Numbered from the stretch's first letter, positions 34,040 through 43,091 are shown. The stretch is 64,000 bases of DNA from Exiguobacterium sp. s122 (GCF_018618475.1 NZ_JACSMD010000001.1:1-64000), one strand, 5' to 3'. The notes: generated by a model from the letters alone, not told the origin. Translations and numbers: made by a program.

Positions 34040-35278
34040 TCAGTAAGGGGCGAGCGACAGCCACGTGGCACTGTCCTCGGGGTTCAACTTGAAATGCTTG
34101 CCGTCGGTCGTAAGAAACACGTCCGTTTTTTTCGAGCGCTTATGGAGCGTCACCTCGAACGTCTGGGACGTCACCCCTTCGATTAACGTGAACAACGGAT
34201 AATCGGCCGGCTCACCGCTCCGTTTGACCGGTTCGGCCCGCGCCACAATCTGCTTTAACGTCGCGCCGTCGGCGGTCAACGTTTGGATCGCGTCTAAGGC
34301 GTGGAGCTCGGTCTTCCCGGACAATGGCGTCTTGTGGAAATAACCGATGGTAACTTCTTCATCGGCTGTCATCGTTGCGGCGTCCACCTCGGCTTGTGTC
34401 ATCATGACGGGCGGCTCGTAAAGGATGGAAACGGTTTGTTCGACAATTTTCCCATCGACGTCATACGCCAGTTTCCAAAGCGGATACGTCTTCCCGAACT
34501 CGAGCGTCTCAGGTAACGGATACGTGTGTGACAACGTCGGGACGCCGCCATCAGGCACAGGGTCGAGTGTCCGATAGGACGGAAGCAACTCCGAAAACTC
34601 CACGAGGAGGGGTTGAACGATACCACCCGTCTCGGTGAGATGAAGCGAGAGCGTCAGGTTTTGCAAGTTCGGCTGGTAAGGAAGGGAAGAACGCATCAAG
34701 GCGTCCTCCGTTTTCACCTCGAACCAAAGCGTTGCGAACAAGGATGCCTGTAACGTGACAAACGATGCCGGAAGCGGTTTGAGTTCAACATCTGAATAAG
34801 TGGCTTCGAGTTGTTTCAGAAGAGTCTGTTGCGCTTCATCCGACACTTGTGTGGCGCGAGGTCGAAGCGGCTCGGGGTCTGCCTCACGATAGCTAATCGG
34901 CATGACTTCCGGGTCGATTTGTTTTACGTATTGGCTATAGCCGGTTTCACAGTGGGCGTATGTCGCTTCGTCGTCATGGAAGACGGTCAGGCTAGTCAGA
35001 GGCGAGACGGTCTCAGGTGAGAACTGCGAAAAGCTACGATACGAGGCGTCGAAGACGAACGGATGGTCCGGCAACGACGTGACATCCGTCGCGTCACAAA
35101 TCGTATGGACGGCCGTCTGCTCCGCCTCGTCCATCTGTGTCAGCGACTTTCCGACCTCGTAGCGATAGCCGTCAAACAAGAGGGGACGCACGTTTAGATC
35201 GAGCGCCGTCTCCTCGTCGGTGCATCCACTTAAAATGATCGTGAGTAGAAGTGAGGCGGCTATATTGATTTTTCGCAC
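34040..35278 (-). CDS. Large lipoprotein, paralogue of the next gene, unknown function
   Basis: A 412-residue protein with a signal peptide and lipobox ILSGC (Cys about residue 19). It shares the same layout and recurring motifs with the adjacent gene at 35291: (K/R)YPL(W/F)...SI.Y.EP, a G(E/Q)P.D.P..T..EG...QTF segment and a C-terminal (K/A)HFKL....A..W. No recognised domain. It is the downstream member of the pair (12-bp gap), so the two are probably co-transcribed. Confidence 0.82.
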   Translation of the reverse strand: MRKINIAASLLLTIILSGCTDEETALDLNVRPLLFDGYRYEVGKSLTQMDEAEQTAVHTICDATDVTSLPDHPFVFDASYRSFSQFSPETVSPLTSLTVFHDDEATYAHCETGYSQYVKQIDPEVMPISYREADPEPLRPRATQVSDEAQQTLLKQLEATYSDVELKPLPASFVTLQASLFATLWFEVKTEDALMRSSLPYQPNLQNLTLSLHLTETGGIVQPLLVEFSELLPSYRTLDPVPDGGVPTLSHTYPLPETLEFGKTYPLWKLAYDVDGKIVEQTVSILYEPPVMMTQAEVDAATMTADEEVTIGYFHKTPLSGKTELHALDAIQTLTADGATLKQIVARAEPVKRSGEPADYPLFTLIEGVTSQTFEVTLHKRSKKTDVFLTTDGKHFKLNPEDSATWLSLAPY

Positions 35279-35290
35279 GGTATTCCTCCT

Positions 35291-36553
35291 TTAGTCGTCA
35301 AAGCGATCGTGCCATTTGTTTGCGTCGTCCCGAAGTAACTTGAAATGGGCCCCTGTCTTCGTATTCGTCAACACGACATCATCTCCTTTAAAGCTGACGT
35401 CAAACGTTTGGGCACAGATGCCTTCGAACACGGTCAAATAAGGAATGTCAGACGGCTGACCCGACTCTGGCGTCGCTTTTGCGCGTTCGATCGCTTTAAA
35501 GATAAAGCGCGTGTCGTCCGCTGTCAAATGGGTCAAAAATGACGCATCTCGCGATTCCGTACCAATTAAGGCGAGTTCGTGAAACACGGCATGTTGGCGA
35601 TTCGAGAATTCGGCCCGCATCTCCCGCTTTAACGCTTCGCCCCGCAAGAGGATGGGTTCATGATACGTGATGGAAACAATCTTTTTATGCGGAACGTCGT
35701 CGCGCATGAACGAGAAACTGAACAACGGATACCGTTCGCCTGAAACGAGCGTCGTCGGAAGGGTCTCGGCTTGACGAACCCCGAGCAAACGATCGAATGA
35801 AGCATCTTTCGGTCGTCGCACCTCGTCATACACTTCTTGATTCGGGGAAGTGTATACCCCATACGTTTGCGCTTCCTCGGTCGACTCCACCCCGAATCCG
35901 ATGGAACGGAACGGTTGACGCGAAGCGGCATCAATTGGGATTGTAACCTGTTCGTCACCGTCTAATGATTCGAACGTCAATTCGAACGAGCCGCTGAACG
36001 GCATCGTGAGGTGAACGAGCGTTTGTTCGAAAGCGGTCCGCGTCGGATACGGTTCGTTACCAAACGGTTTATCCATCTCTTTCAAGAACTGGAGCCGTTC
36101 ATGGGGCTGGGCGTTGCGCAGTTTGGCGACAGACGGATACGTGACGGCTTGCTCGTGAAACGGGGCGAGACTATCCGGAACGGCTGCAATTTGTTTCATA
36201 TACGTGATTGTGTCGACCTGACATTCAACGAACGTTTGATTTTCTGCTTCAAAGAACGTTGCGGTCGGGAAGACTGGGGTTGAATCATTCGTCGTTAACG
36301 GTTGGGACAACGTGACCGTACCGATCCAACGACGATCTCCGGCAGGAGCGAGTGCGAGCGCATCTTCCGGATAGCAAGCATCTAACACACTTTTCCGATC
36401 CGCCTCGGTCATCTCGATCAATTGACCTGAGGGTAGCATGGCACGTCCTTGGTAGTACTCGGGAGCTGTATGTAAACGAAACGCTTGCTCTTCTTCACAT
36501 CCGAACAAAAACGTCAACATGACAAGGGTACAGAAAATCAGGTACTTTTTCAC
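35291..36553 (-). CDS. Large lipoprotein, paralogue of the preceding gene, unknown function
   Basis: A 420-residue exported lipoprotein: GTG start at 36553, nine bases after AAGGAG, then a signal peptide with lipobox FLFGC. The in-frame ATG at 36571 sits before the ribosome binding site and is rejected. The extracytoplasmic part resembles the lipoprotein at 34040: SITYHEP against SILYEPP; LTVFEGICAQTF against FTLIEGVTSQTF; AHFKLLRD against KHFKLNPE. I do not recognise either family; a tandem gene duplication is the simplest explanation. Confidence 0.82.
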   Translation of the reverse strand: MKKYLIFCTLVMLTFLFGCEEEQAFRLHTAPEYYQGRAMLPSGQLIEMTEADRKSVLDACYPEDALALAPAGDRRWIGTVTLSQPLTTNDSTPVFPTATFFEAENQTFVECQVDTITYMKQIAAVPDSLAPFHEQAVTYPSVAKLRNAQPHERLQFLKEMDKPFGNEPYPTRTAFEQTLVHLTMPFSGSFELTFESLDGDEQVTIPIDAASRQPFRSIGFGVESTEEAQTYGVYTSPNQEVYDEVRRPKDASFDRLLGVRQAETLPTTLVSGERYPLFSFSFMRDDVPHKKIVSITYHEPILLRGEALKREMRAEFSNRQHAVFHELALIGTESRDASFLTHLTADDTRFIFKAIERAKATPESGQPSDIPYLTVFEGICAQTFDVSFKGDDVVLTNTKTGAHFKLLRDDANKWHDRFDD

Positions 36554-36840
36554 ATCGGTGCTCTCCTTCAATGAATAACTTTTATCATTTTAGCACCATT
36601 TTTTTGTGACTTTAGGCTTAGGAAAATTAAAGTGATTTTGATAAAAAAAATCAAAAAACCCGCTCGACTTGAACTGAGCGGGTGCTTTTTACACTTATGG
36701 ATATTAAATGGAATTTAACGTTTTCTCCTGTGTCGATTTTTGACGAAAAAACACGCAAAACCAGCCTTCCACTAAAAATCGTTAAAATTGATTATTTTTC
36801 AACAAACAATCATAAAGGAATAAACTGTTTATCTCATCCT
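36554..36840. other. A+T-rich intergenic region
   Basis: About 290 bases between the lipoprotein and aldo/keto reductase genes, visibly richer in A+T than the surrounding DNA. It holds a terminator (36641-36683), runs of A and T, and no convincing gene or riboswitch. Confidence 0.6.
36641..36683 (-). terminator. Terminator downstream of the aldo/keto reductase
   Basis: Stem ACCCGCTC / GAGCGGGT with a ten-base loop; on the minus strand it is followed by TTTTTTGATTTTTTTT. A shorter T run exists on the plus exit too. Confidence 0.8.
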
Positions 36841-37737
36841 TTAATCGACATCTCGACCGCGTGAAGCCTTCAAAATTTCGAACCATTCTTCACGAGTCAA
36901 GTCGATGTTGAGTGCTTCGACTCCACGCTCCACTCGGTCAATTTTCCCAGATCCGATAATCGGCATGATACGCGCCGGATGTGCTAATAACCAGGCGTAA
37001 ACGATGACATCGATGCCGTTCGCACCGTGCCGTTCTGCAATCGCCTTCAGTTTGTCTCGAAGCGGTGCGTACGTATCGTCCGAGAAGAGACGACCACCAG
37101 CGAGTGGACTCCAGGCCATGAGTGGCATCCGTTCTTCGTGACAAAGGTCGACCGAACCGTCTTCAAAGTGTTTCAGTTGCATCGGTGACAGTTCGAGTTG
37201 GTTCGTCACGAGCTTGAACGGTAAACGCGACTGAAGCAAGCGCTGCTGTGACGGTAGATGGTTCGACACGCCGAACGTGCGGACTTTTCCGCTTTCTTGC
37301 AACGCGATGAACGCCTCGGCGACTTCATCGGGGTTCATGAGTGGGTCGGGACGGTGAATCAATAATGTATCGATGTGATCAATACCGAGCTCCGAGAGCG
37401 AGCGCTCTGCCTGGTTGATAATATGCGTCTTCGTCGTGTCGTAATGGTTGATCGCCTGGCCCGGGTTGAAGTCACCCGTCAATTTGATGCCAGTTTTTGT
37501 GACGATCTCGATTTGATCGCGGAGTTCTGGCTTCAAACGAAGCGCTTCTCCAAACAATCCCTCGCACGTATAGCCGCCGTAAATATCGGCATGGTCAAAC
37601 GTCGTGATGCCGAGTTCGATGCATGATTCGATGAACGCGAGCCGTTCTTGTGGGCTCATGTCCCACTCGGCGAGACGCCACATGCCGTGGACGATGCGCG
37701 AGAATGATAAATCTTCAGTTAAGGTGATGCGTTGCAT
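36841..37737 (-). CDS. Aldo/keto reductase (YdhF-like)
   Basis: A 298-residue NADPH-dependent oxidoreductase of the AKR class. Catalytic tetrad residues are visible: Asp in FDHADIYGG, the following Tyr, Lys in VTKTGIKL and His in LLIHRPDPLMNPDE; the C-terminal IPIIGSG.. region is typical of phosphate binding. Sequence layout matches E. coli YdhF/B. subtilis YcsN. The physiological substrate is unknown. ATG at 37737 lies seven bases after GAGGAGG; the ATG six bases upstream lies too close. Confidence 0.88.
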   Translation of the reverse strand: MQRITLTEDLSFSRIVHGMWRLAEWDMSPQERLAFIESCIELGITTFDHADIYGGYTCEGLFGEALRLKPELRDQIEIVTKTGIKLTGDFNPGQAINHYDTTKTHIINQAERSLSELGIDHIDTLLIHRPDPLMNPDEVAEAFIALQESGKVRTFGVSNHLPSQQRLLQSRLPFKLVTNQLELSPMQLKHFEDGSVDLCHEERMPLMAWSPLAGGRLFSDDTYAPLRDKLKAIAERHGANGIDVIVYAWLLAHPARIMPIIGSGKIDRVERGVEALNIDLTREEWFEILKASRGRDVD

Positions 37738-37872
37738 AGTCATTCCTCCTCTTTGTCAATCGCTTTCATTATACGGATAAATGGGCACAGCGTCACTTTG
37801 CCGATTCGAGAATGCGGTCAAATCGGTCAAAATCCGTTATGATAAAAGCACAATTTAGAAGAGGAGCTCCTC

Positions 37873-38484
37873 ATGAAACGTTATCACGCATATGCTGACG
37901 TGACGTTCGACCAATCCGGTCAAGAGACGCGCGTCACAAAGCATCACAATCAACTCGAGTTACATGGGATTGGACGAAGCGCAGCGGTGTTCCGGATAAA
38001 CGGGACCGACCTCGTCATCAAAGTGTTTTTCCCCGGTTTCACCCATATCGCGGCCGAAGAGCACATCATCTACGACAAACTTCATGGGTTGCCCCAATTC
38101 CCACGTCTACATGAGGTCGGGGCGAATTACATCGTCATCGACTACATCGCCGGGAAGACGTTGTTTGAATGCCTCACCGAACGGATTTGGATTGACGCCT
38201 CTTATATCAATCAAGTCGATGAAGCGCTCCATGCGGCACGGGCGCTTGGGCTGACCCCGTCCGACGTTCATTTACGAAACATTATCCTCAGTCCGAACGG
38301 ACGCATCTATTTGATTGACTTGGCCCGTTTCCGTCAAGGTCAGCACGTCGACCATCAATGGGAAGACTTGAAACGCATGTATCGCCTTTACCGTCTCAGA
38401 TTCATGCCGAAACGTTATCCGGCACGATTGTTAAACGCGGTCGCTTCGATGTATCGGAGATTCATCAACGACCCGAGGCATTGA
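37873..38484 (+). CDS. YrzF-like small protein kinase
   Basis: A 203-residue kinase-fold protein resembling B. subtilis YrzF. Catalytic features: VIKVFF (Lys of the N lobe, about residue 55), SDVHLRNIIL (catalytic loop equivalent, Asp about residue 136) and LIDLAR (metal-binding Asp about residue 155). It lacks the full length of Hanks-type kinases. The target is unknown. RBS GAGGAG precedes the ATG. Confidence 0.85.
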   Translation: MKRYHAYADVTFDQSGQETRVTKHHNQLELHGIGRSAAVFRINGTDLVIKVFFPGFTHIAAEEHIIYDKLHGLPQFPRLHEVGANYIVIDYIAGKTLFECLTERIWIDASYINQVDEALHAARALGLTPSDVHLRNIILSPNGRIYLIDLARFRQGQHVDHQWEDLKRMYRLYRLRFMPKRYPARLLNAVASMYRRFINDPRH

Positions 38485-38569
38485 GAAGACCGTTTTTCTT
38501 TTAGCGATTAGGGAACAACAGTAACGTATTGAACTTGTCACCCTCGTTTCTAAAAAGGAGGCTTCACCT

Positions 38570-38896
38570 ATGCAACGGATTTATGCGAACGAATTGGAGA
38601 CGCTACATGACTGTATCGCGACGTGTAACCATTGTTTAGAATCGTGCCTGGAAGAACAAGACGTCCGGATGATGGTCGATTGCATCCGGCTCGACCGTGA
38701 GTGTGCCGCCATCTGTACGTTTCTCGCCGAGGCAATGACACGGGATTCCGCGTTCGTACCGGAACTTGCCCGAGCTTGTGCGGTTGTCTGTAAGGCGTGC
38801 GGCCAAGAGTGTGAAAAACACAAACACGAGCATTGTCAGGAATGTGCACGCGTCTGTTTCGAGTGCGCTTCGCTGTGCGACCGATTGGCCGCTTAA
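38570..38896 (+). CDS. Four-helix bundle Cys-rich protein (YhjQ/DUF326-like)
   Basis: A 108-residue protein with 16 Cys residues arranged as CxxxC or CxxC pairs along four amphipathic helices, the layout of DUF326/Csp-like proteins that bind copper through many Cys in a helical bundle. KHKHEHCQEC is a His-rich insert before the last helix. Copper storage or sequestration is inferred from family resemblance. RBS AAAAGGAGG. Confidence 0.85.
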   Translation: MQRIYANELETLHDCIATCNHCLESCLEEQDVRMMVDCIRLDRECAAICTFLAEAMTRDSAFVPELARACAVVCKACGQECEKHKHEHCQECARVCFECASLCDRLAA

Positions 38897-38904
38897 ACGA
38901 ACAG

Positions 38905-38931
38905 GTCAGCCGCATGAGGCTGACTTTTTTT
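38905..38931 (+). terminator. Intrinsic terminator after the Cys-rich gene
   Basis: Seven-bp stem GTCAGCC / GGCTGAC with six-base loop and seven T. Confidence 0.92.
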
Positions 38932-39005
38932 ATGTGCGAATTCGTGACGTGTGTTTTCCTACAAGACTCCGTATAATGAAGAAAACGCTAAGAAAGTGGT
39001 GCCAT

Positions 39006-39518
39006 ATGATTCGAACTTGTCGACGCGACGACCTACAGGCCGTCCTACATATTTACAACGATGCCATCGTCAACAGTACCGCGGTCTATCATTATGAACC
39101 GGTGACGCTTCAAAACCGAATCGCTTGGTATGAAGACAAGAAAGCATCCGGACTCCCGGTGATCGTATGGGCGGAAGGGGATGTCGTCATGGGGTTCGCC
39201 ACGTTCGGTCCGTTCCGTCCTTGGCCGGCGTACAAATACACGGTGGAGCACTCGATTTACGTCCATCCAGGTTACCGTAGCAAAGGGATTGGGAACAAAT
39301 TACTCCGTGAGATCATCCGCCTCGCGGAAGAACGAGACTATAAAACCGTCATCGGCGGCATCGACGCTTCGAACGTGACGAGTATCCGGGCACACGAGAA
39401 GGTTGGATTCGTTCATTCGGGCACGGTGAAACGGGCCGGCTACAAGTTCGGGAAGTGGCTCGACTTGTCGTTTTATCAACTCGATTTGAAAGGTCCGGAC
39501 ACGCCAGAAGAAGGTTAA
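39006..39518 (+). CDS. GNAT acetyltransferase (phosphinothricin/methionine sulfone acetyltransferase-like)
   Basis: A 170-residue GNAT protein. It matches the Pat/MnaT (YwnH) branch: IYNDAIVNSTAVYHYEPVTL (about residues 16-35), FGPFRPWPAYKYTVEHSIYVHPGYRSKGIGNKLL and GGIDASNVTSIRAHEKVGF. These proteins acetylate phosphinothricin-like or methionine sulfone/sulfoximine amino acids. The ATG at 39006 is chosen because 38766 would run through the preceding gene; the ribosome binding site (GTGGTG) is weak. Confidence 0.85.
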   Translation: MIRTCRRDDLQAVLHIYNDAIVNSTAVYHYEPVTLQNRIAWYEDKKASGLPVIVWAEGDVVMGFATFGPFRPWPAYKYTVEHSIYVHPGYRSKGIGNKLLREIIRLAEERDYKTVIGGIDASNVTSIRAHEKVGFVHSGTVKRAGYKFGKWLDLSFYQLDLKGPDTPEEG

Positions 39519-39584
39519 ACGACAACTGTCTATGTTCCGAAAATACGATATACTGGCTACAGTGAATCGAATGGAGGAATCAGC

Positions 39585-39923
39585 ATGACAGAACTACCGA
39601 ATTGCTCGAAGTGTCAATCCTCATACGTGTATGAGGATGGGAGCTTACTCGTCTGCCCCGAGTGTGCGTATGAATGGTCGCCGAGTGAGGCTGCCGAAGC
39701 GGAAGCAGACGCGCAAATCAAAGATGCAAACGGGAACGTGCTCCAAGACGGGGATACGGTAACAGTTATCAAAGATTTGAAAGTAAAAGGCACGTCGCTT
39801 GTCGTCAAGCAAGGCACGAAAGTGAAAGGAATCCGTCTTGTCGACGGAGACCATGACATCGATTGTAAGATTGACGGGCTCGGTGCGATGAAACTGAAAT
39901 CGGAGTTTGTGAAGAAAATCTAA
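39585..39923 (+). CDS. PhnA/YjdM-like zinc ribbon protein
   Basis: A 112-residue protein: an N-terminal zinc ribbon (CSKC...CPEC, about residues 7-29) followed by the PhnA-type domain ([41 protein letters not shown]). Despite the old name, these proteins are not shown to hydrolyse phosphonoacetate. ATG after GGAGG. Confidence 0.92.
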   Translation: MTELPNCSKCQSSYVYEDGSLLVCPECAYEWSPSEAAEAEADAQIKDANGNVLQDGDTVTVIKDLKVKGTSLVVKQGTKVKGIRLVDGDHDIDCKIDGLGAMKLKSEFVKKI

Positions 39924-39963
39924 AAAAGCGTGTTGGTCCGTGAACGGATCAACACGCTTTTTG
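39922..39963. terminator. Bidirectional terminator
   Basis: Stem GCGTGTTGGTCCG / CGGATCAACACGC (one G-U pair), five T on the plus exit and six on the minus exit, between the convergent PhnA-like and aldehyde dehydrogenase genes. Confidence 0.9.
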
Positions 39964-39964
39964 C

Positions 39965-41422
39965 TTAAGAGAAGAACGGTTTATATTCCCGACGTTCATG
40001 CATGACGGAGACCCATTGGAGCGTCGTGAATTCCTCGAGCACCCATTCGCCGTTGAAACGGCCAAGGCCCGAGTCCTTCTCACCGCCGAACGGCAAGTGC
40101 GGCTCATCGTTCACCGATTGATCATTGACGTGAATCATGCCGGTCTCGACGTTTCGGGCGAATTCGGTCGCCCGATAAATTGAACCGTGGACGGCACCGC
40201 TCAGTCCATACGGGAGCTCGTTCGAGAGTTTCAGCGCCTCGGCATCGTCCTTAAACGAAAGGATGACTGCGACAGGACCGAAAATCTCGTTTTTAGCGAG
40301 CGGCATGTCGTTCGTGACACCACTCACGACGGTCGGATCGAGCACGTTGCCGTCCGCTTTACCGCCAGTGTGGAGCGTCGCCCCGGCTTCGACGGTTTGG
40401 TCAATCTGATCGAGGATGCGGTCCACTTGGTCGTGATCGATGAGCGGTCCGACTTGGGTATCCGATTCATTCGGATTGCCAAACTTCAAGGCGCGTACGC
40501 GCTCAACAAATTTTTCGAGAAACACATCATGAATCGACTCAGCGACGAGAATTCGGTTCGTCGACATACAGATTTGTCCTTGATGATAGAACTTCGAGTA
40601 GACGGCTGATTCGACAGCACGGTCGATGTCGGCGTCGTCTAGAACGACGAAGACGTTATTGCCACCGAGTTCGAGCGCTGTTTTCTTCAATTGGCGTCCC
40701 GCTTTCTCAGCAATCCCTTTGCCGACTTCAGTCGAGCCGGTGAAAGAAATGAGCTTTGGCACAGGGTGTTCGACGATGGCGTCCCCGATCTCAGAGCCAC
40801 GACCGACGACGACGTTCAACACGCCTTTCGGAAGACCGGCTTCTTCAAATAAAGAAGCGAAGAGGAGACCACCTGTGACCGGTGTCGCCGTCGCTGGTTT
40901 GACGACAACGGTATTGCCTGTCGCGAGCGCGGAGACGATGGAGCGAGCAGCGAGGTGGAACGGGAAGTTCCAAGGGCTGATGACGCCGATGACACCGAGC
41001 GGTTTCCGGTAGACGCGGTTTTCCTTGTTCGGGACGATGGATGGCTTAATGAGCCCATCCATCCGGAACGGGAACGTCGCTGCCTCCTTGACGATGGCCA
41101 TTGTGGCTAGAAATTCACCTTCGGCCTTGATCCGTGTGCTACCTGCTTCTTTGACGAGCCAGTCGATAATGTCTTCTTTATATTGCATCGTTAGTTCGGC
41201 GAATTTCTCAATCAACGCGCGTCGATTTTGAGGGAGCACCGTCGCCCATTCGGTTTGTGCTTCCTTTGCAACCGAATAGGCCTTGTCGAGATCGGATTCA
41301 TCGGCCGAACGAATCGAGAACAACGTCTCGTCCGTGAACGGATTGGTGTTCTCAATCGACTTGTCGCTCGACCCCTCCACCCACTGGCCATCAATGTACA
41401 TCTTTGTAAAATCGGTATGCAT
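39965..41422 (-). CDS. NAD(P)-dependent aldehyde dehydrogenase (YfmT-like)
   Basis: A 485-residue aldehyde dehydrogenase: cofactor/structural motif SPWNFPFHLAARS, FTGSTEVGKG, catalytic Glu in LELGGNN (about residue 256) and catalytic Cys in GQICMST (about residue 288), and NEIFGPVA. The overall layout resembles B. subtilis YfmT/YcbD, which oxidise aromatic or glucarate-related aldehydes; the substrate is not determined. ATG follows AAAGGAG and GGAG. It is divergent from padR. Confidence 0.92.
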   Translation of the reverse strand: MHTDFTKMYIDGQWVEGSSDKSIENTNPFTDETLFSIRSADESDLDKAYSVAKEAQTEWATVLPQNRRALIEKFAELTMQYKEDIIDWLVKEAGSTRIKAEGEFLATMAIVKEAATFPFRMDGLIKPSIVPNKENRVYRKPLGVIGVISPWNFPFHLAARSIVSALATGNTVVVKPATATPVTGGLLFASLFEEAGLPKGVLNVVVGRGSEIGDAIVEHPVPKLISFTGSTEVGKGIAEKAGRQLKKTALELGGNNVFVVLDDADIDRAVESAVYSKFYHQGQICMSTNRILVAESIHDVFLEKFVERVRALKFGNPNESDTQVGPLIDHDQVDRILDQIDQTVEAGATLHTGGKADGNVLDPTVVSGVTNDMPLAKNEIFGPVAVILSFKDDAEALKLSNELPYGLSGAVHGSIYRATEFARNVETGMIHVNDQSVNDEPHLPFGGEKDSGLGRFNGEWVLEEFTTLQWVSVMHERREYKPFFS

Positions 41423-41499
41423 ACTCCAACACTCCTTTATGTTTTTGCTTCACCTTAAGAAGTATTCACCTGATTTGAAAAATTAAACCTATCGATGCG

Positions 41500-41572
41500 A
41501 AACTAGCTTGTTTTACAAAATAGTTGCGCTTGGTAGTACCTTCCATTACTATTATGTATAACAAGTTAGTTT
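41500..41572 (+). promoter_or_regulatory. padR promoter flanked by long inverted-repeat arms
   Basis: The 17-base arms AAACTAGCTTGTTTTAC (41500-41516) and GTATAACAAGTTAGTTT (41556-41572) are inverted copies, matching at 15 of 17 positions. Between them lie TTGCGC (41524-41529), a 17-bp spacer and TACTAT (41547-41552). A PadR binding site is the obvious candidate, since such regulators autoregulate. Confidence 0.6.
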
Positions 41573-41592
41573 GATGAAAGCGAGGTCACGCC

Positions 41593-41946
41593 ATGGCGAT
41601 GAGTCAGATGTTGAAAGGATTGCTTGAAGGGTGCCTGTTGGCCATCATCGATAAAGGAGAGACGTACGGCTACGAGATGTCGGAGAAGTTGCAGGCGTAC
41701 GGATTCACGATGGTGAGTGAGGGCAGCATCTATCCGGTGTTATTGCGGATGAAGAAAGACGGCTGGGTCGAGACGATTCAAAAGACACTGCCGTCCGGAG
41801 GGCCGAAGCGAAAGTATTACATCTTGACGGAGGCGGGGCAGCAAGAATTGCTCGCCTTCAAACAACGTTGGGCGGAAGTGTCAAGCGGCGTCGACCGCGT
41901 ACTCGGAGAGGGGAATGAAGATGGAGCTTTCAAAAAAGAGTCGTGA
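41593..41946 (+). CDS. PadR family transcriptional regulator
   Basis: A 117-residue winged-helix protein. Pattern: LLEGCLLAIIDKGETYGYEMSEKL, SEGSIYPVLLRMKKDGWVE (recognition helix and wing) and RKYYILTEAGQQEL. It heads an operon with two membrane genes, and overlaps the next gene by 32 bases. PadR proteins often control membrane-active or resistance functions, but the ligand here is unknown. Confidence 0.9.
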   Translation: MAMSQMLKGLLEGCLLAIIDKGETYGYEMSEKLQAYGFTMVSEGSIYPVLLRMKKDGWVETIQKTLPSGGPKRKYYILTEAGQQELLAFKQRWAEVSSGVDRVLGEGNEDGAFKKES

Positions 41947-42676
41947 TTTTTTGGATGATTTAGCAGTATATCTTATGTCGAGTGGGAAAGCGGAAGAGGA
42001 AGTGCACGACGTCGTCGCCGAGCTCAAAGACCACCTCGAGGAAGCGGAACGGGCAGGAAAAAGTGTGGACGATGTCGTCGGCCAAAGTCCGAAAGCCTAT
42101 ATGCAGCATCTCGGGCATGAGATGGCGTTTGATGGGAAAGGCTTTTTCAAAATCATCGCGATGTTGGTTCCGAACGTGTTCGCCTACATCATCATCGGTA
42201 ACTTCATTCAAGGCGAGATGACGTTCTCGACGGTTCAGCTGATCGGGTTCCCGCTCGTAGCCGTCCTGTTCTTGCTGGCCGCCTCGCAAGCGTTCCGCAA
42301 TCTGTCCGTCCGTTCGAAAGCAAGTCCATTCAAAAACGGGGCGACGTACATCGCGCTTGCCGTGTTGCCGATGACGCTGTTCCTCGGTCTGATGGTGCTC
42401 GACATCTTCGTCGAGACGCCGACAATCGTGTTCGGTTCGACCGGCCAACTCGTCTTGCTCGGACTGGCCGTCGTTACGTTACTCATCGTCTCGGTGTGGA
42501 CGAAGACGTGGATCAATCTGATTATTCCGCTGCTCTTATTCGGGCCGCAATACGCGTTCGCCAAGACGAGTTTGCCGCTCGAGCAACAACTGATATTCTC
42601 GATGTTGATTTTGGTCGTCGGGATGGGAATCTTCTTGTTCGTCTGGTGGAAAAAGAATCAACAGGGGCAAGCCTGA
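41915..42676 (+). CDS. Membrane protein with N-terminal HAAS-like helical domain
   Basis: A 253-residue protein. Residues about 1-65 form a soluble helical region (FLDDLAVYLMSSGKAEEEVHDVVAELKDHLEEAERAG) like the HAAS domain common in genes following padR. Five to six membrane helices follow (about residues 75-250). The physiological role is unknown; a signalling partner of the PadR regulator is plausible. It overlaps padR by 32 bases, starting from ATG 41915 after GGAGAGGGGA. Confidence 0.75.
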   Translation: MKMELSKKSRDFLDDLAVYLMSSGKAEEEVHDVVAELKDHLEEAERAGKSVDDVVGQSPKAYMQHLGHEMAFDGKGFFKIIAMLVPNVFAYIIIGNFIQGEMTFSTVQLIGFPLVAVLFLLAASQAFRNLSVRSKASPFKNGATYIALAVLPMTLFLGLMVLDIFVETPTIVFGSTGQLVLLGLAVVTLLIVSVWTKTWINLIIPLLLFGPQYAFAKTSLPLEQQLIFSMLILVVGMGIFLFVWWKKNQQGQA

Positions 42677-43032
42677 TGCTGGGGCGGATTGTCTTCATCA
42701 TCCTGTTGTGTCTGCCGTGGGGTTTCTTCGTGACAGCATCAGACTTTCTTTTAGGGAATGCGTTCGGGTATGTCGTGATTCCGGCCGTTATGTGGTGGGG
42801 AATGTGGGGGTTTGCCCGACGTGGGATGTTCCCGTGGCTCGCATTCGGACTCATCGTATCTTATTTCATTTCCACGGCGATGGTTTGGCGTATCGACGGG
42901 GCGTGGGATTACTTCTTTAAGCCTTTCAATCAGTTCATCGTCATGAACATCTGGACGATGGTGTTCGCGATTGGTGTTGGCTTGACGTCCTTTTATTGTT
43001 GGGCATTTCGAAAAACGCGCGATTCTGCTTAA
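42676..43032 (+). CDS. Membrane protein, third gene of padR operon
   Basis: A 118-residue hydrophobic protein with three to four helices (about residues 4-22, 26-48, 53-70 and 87-110). No family recognised. Its ATG overlaps the preceding stop (TGATG), showing coupling. Start 42676 is preferred to upstream in-frame codons inside the previous gene. Confidence 0.7.
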   Translation: MLGRIVFIILLCLPWGFFVTASDFLLGNAFGYVVIPAVMWWGMWGFARRGMFPWLAFGLIVSYFISTAMVWRIDGAWDYFFKPFNQFIVMNIWTMVFAIGVGLTSFYCWAFRKTRDSA

Positions 43033-43091
43033 GGTCGGACGCGGCTGGGAATAGGCTACTGTACGTCTAAAAGAGAAAGAAGGGATTCCCA

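Noticed and set aside
36682-36864. 60-codon frame in the A+T-rich intergenic region
   Set aside because: No ribosome binding site, low-complexity composition and overlap with the aldo/keto reductase 3' end.
38766-39005. N-terminal extension of the Pat-like GNAT
   Set aside because: It overlaps the Cys-rich gene and its terminator; the GNAT fold starts naturally at 39006.
42496-42675. Longer start for the third padR-operon gene
   Set aside because: It lies inside the preceding membrane gene; the hydrophobic protein begins at 42676 with overlapping stop/start.
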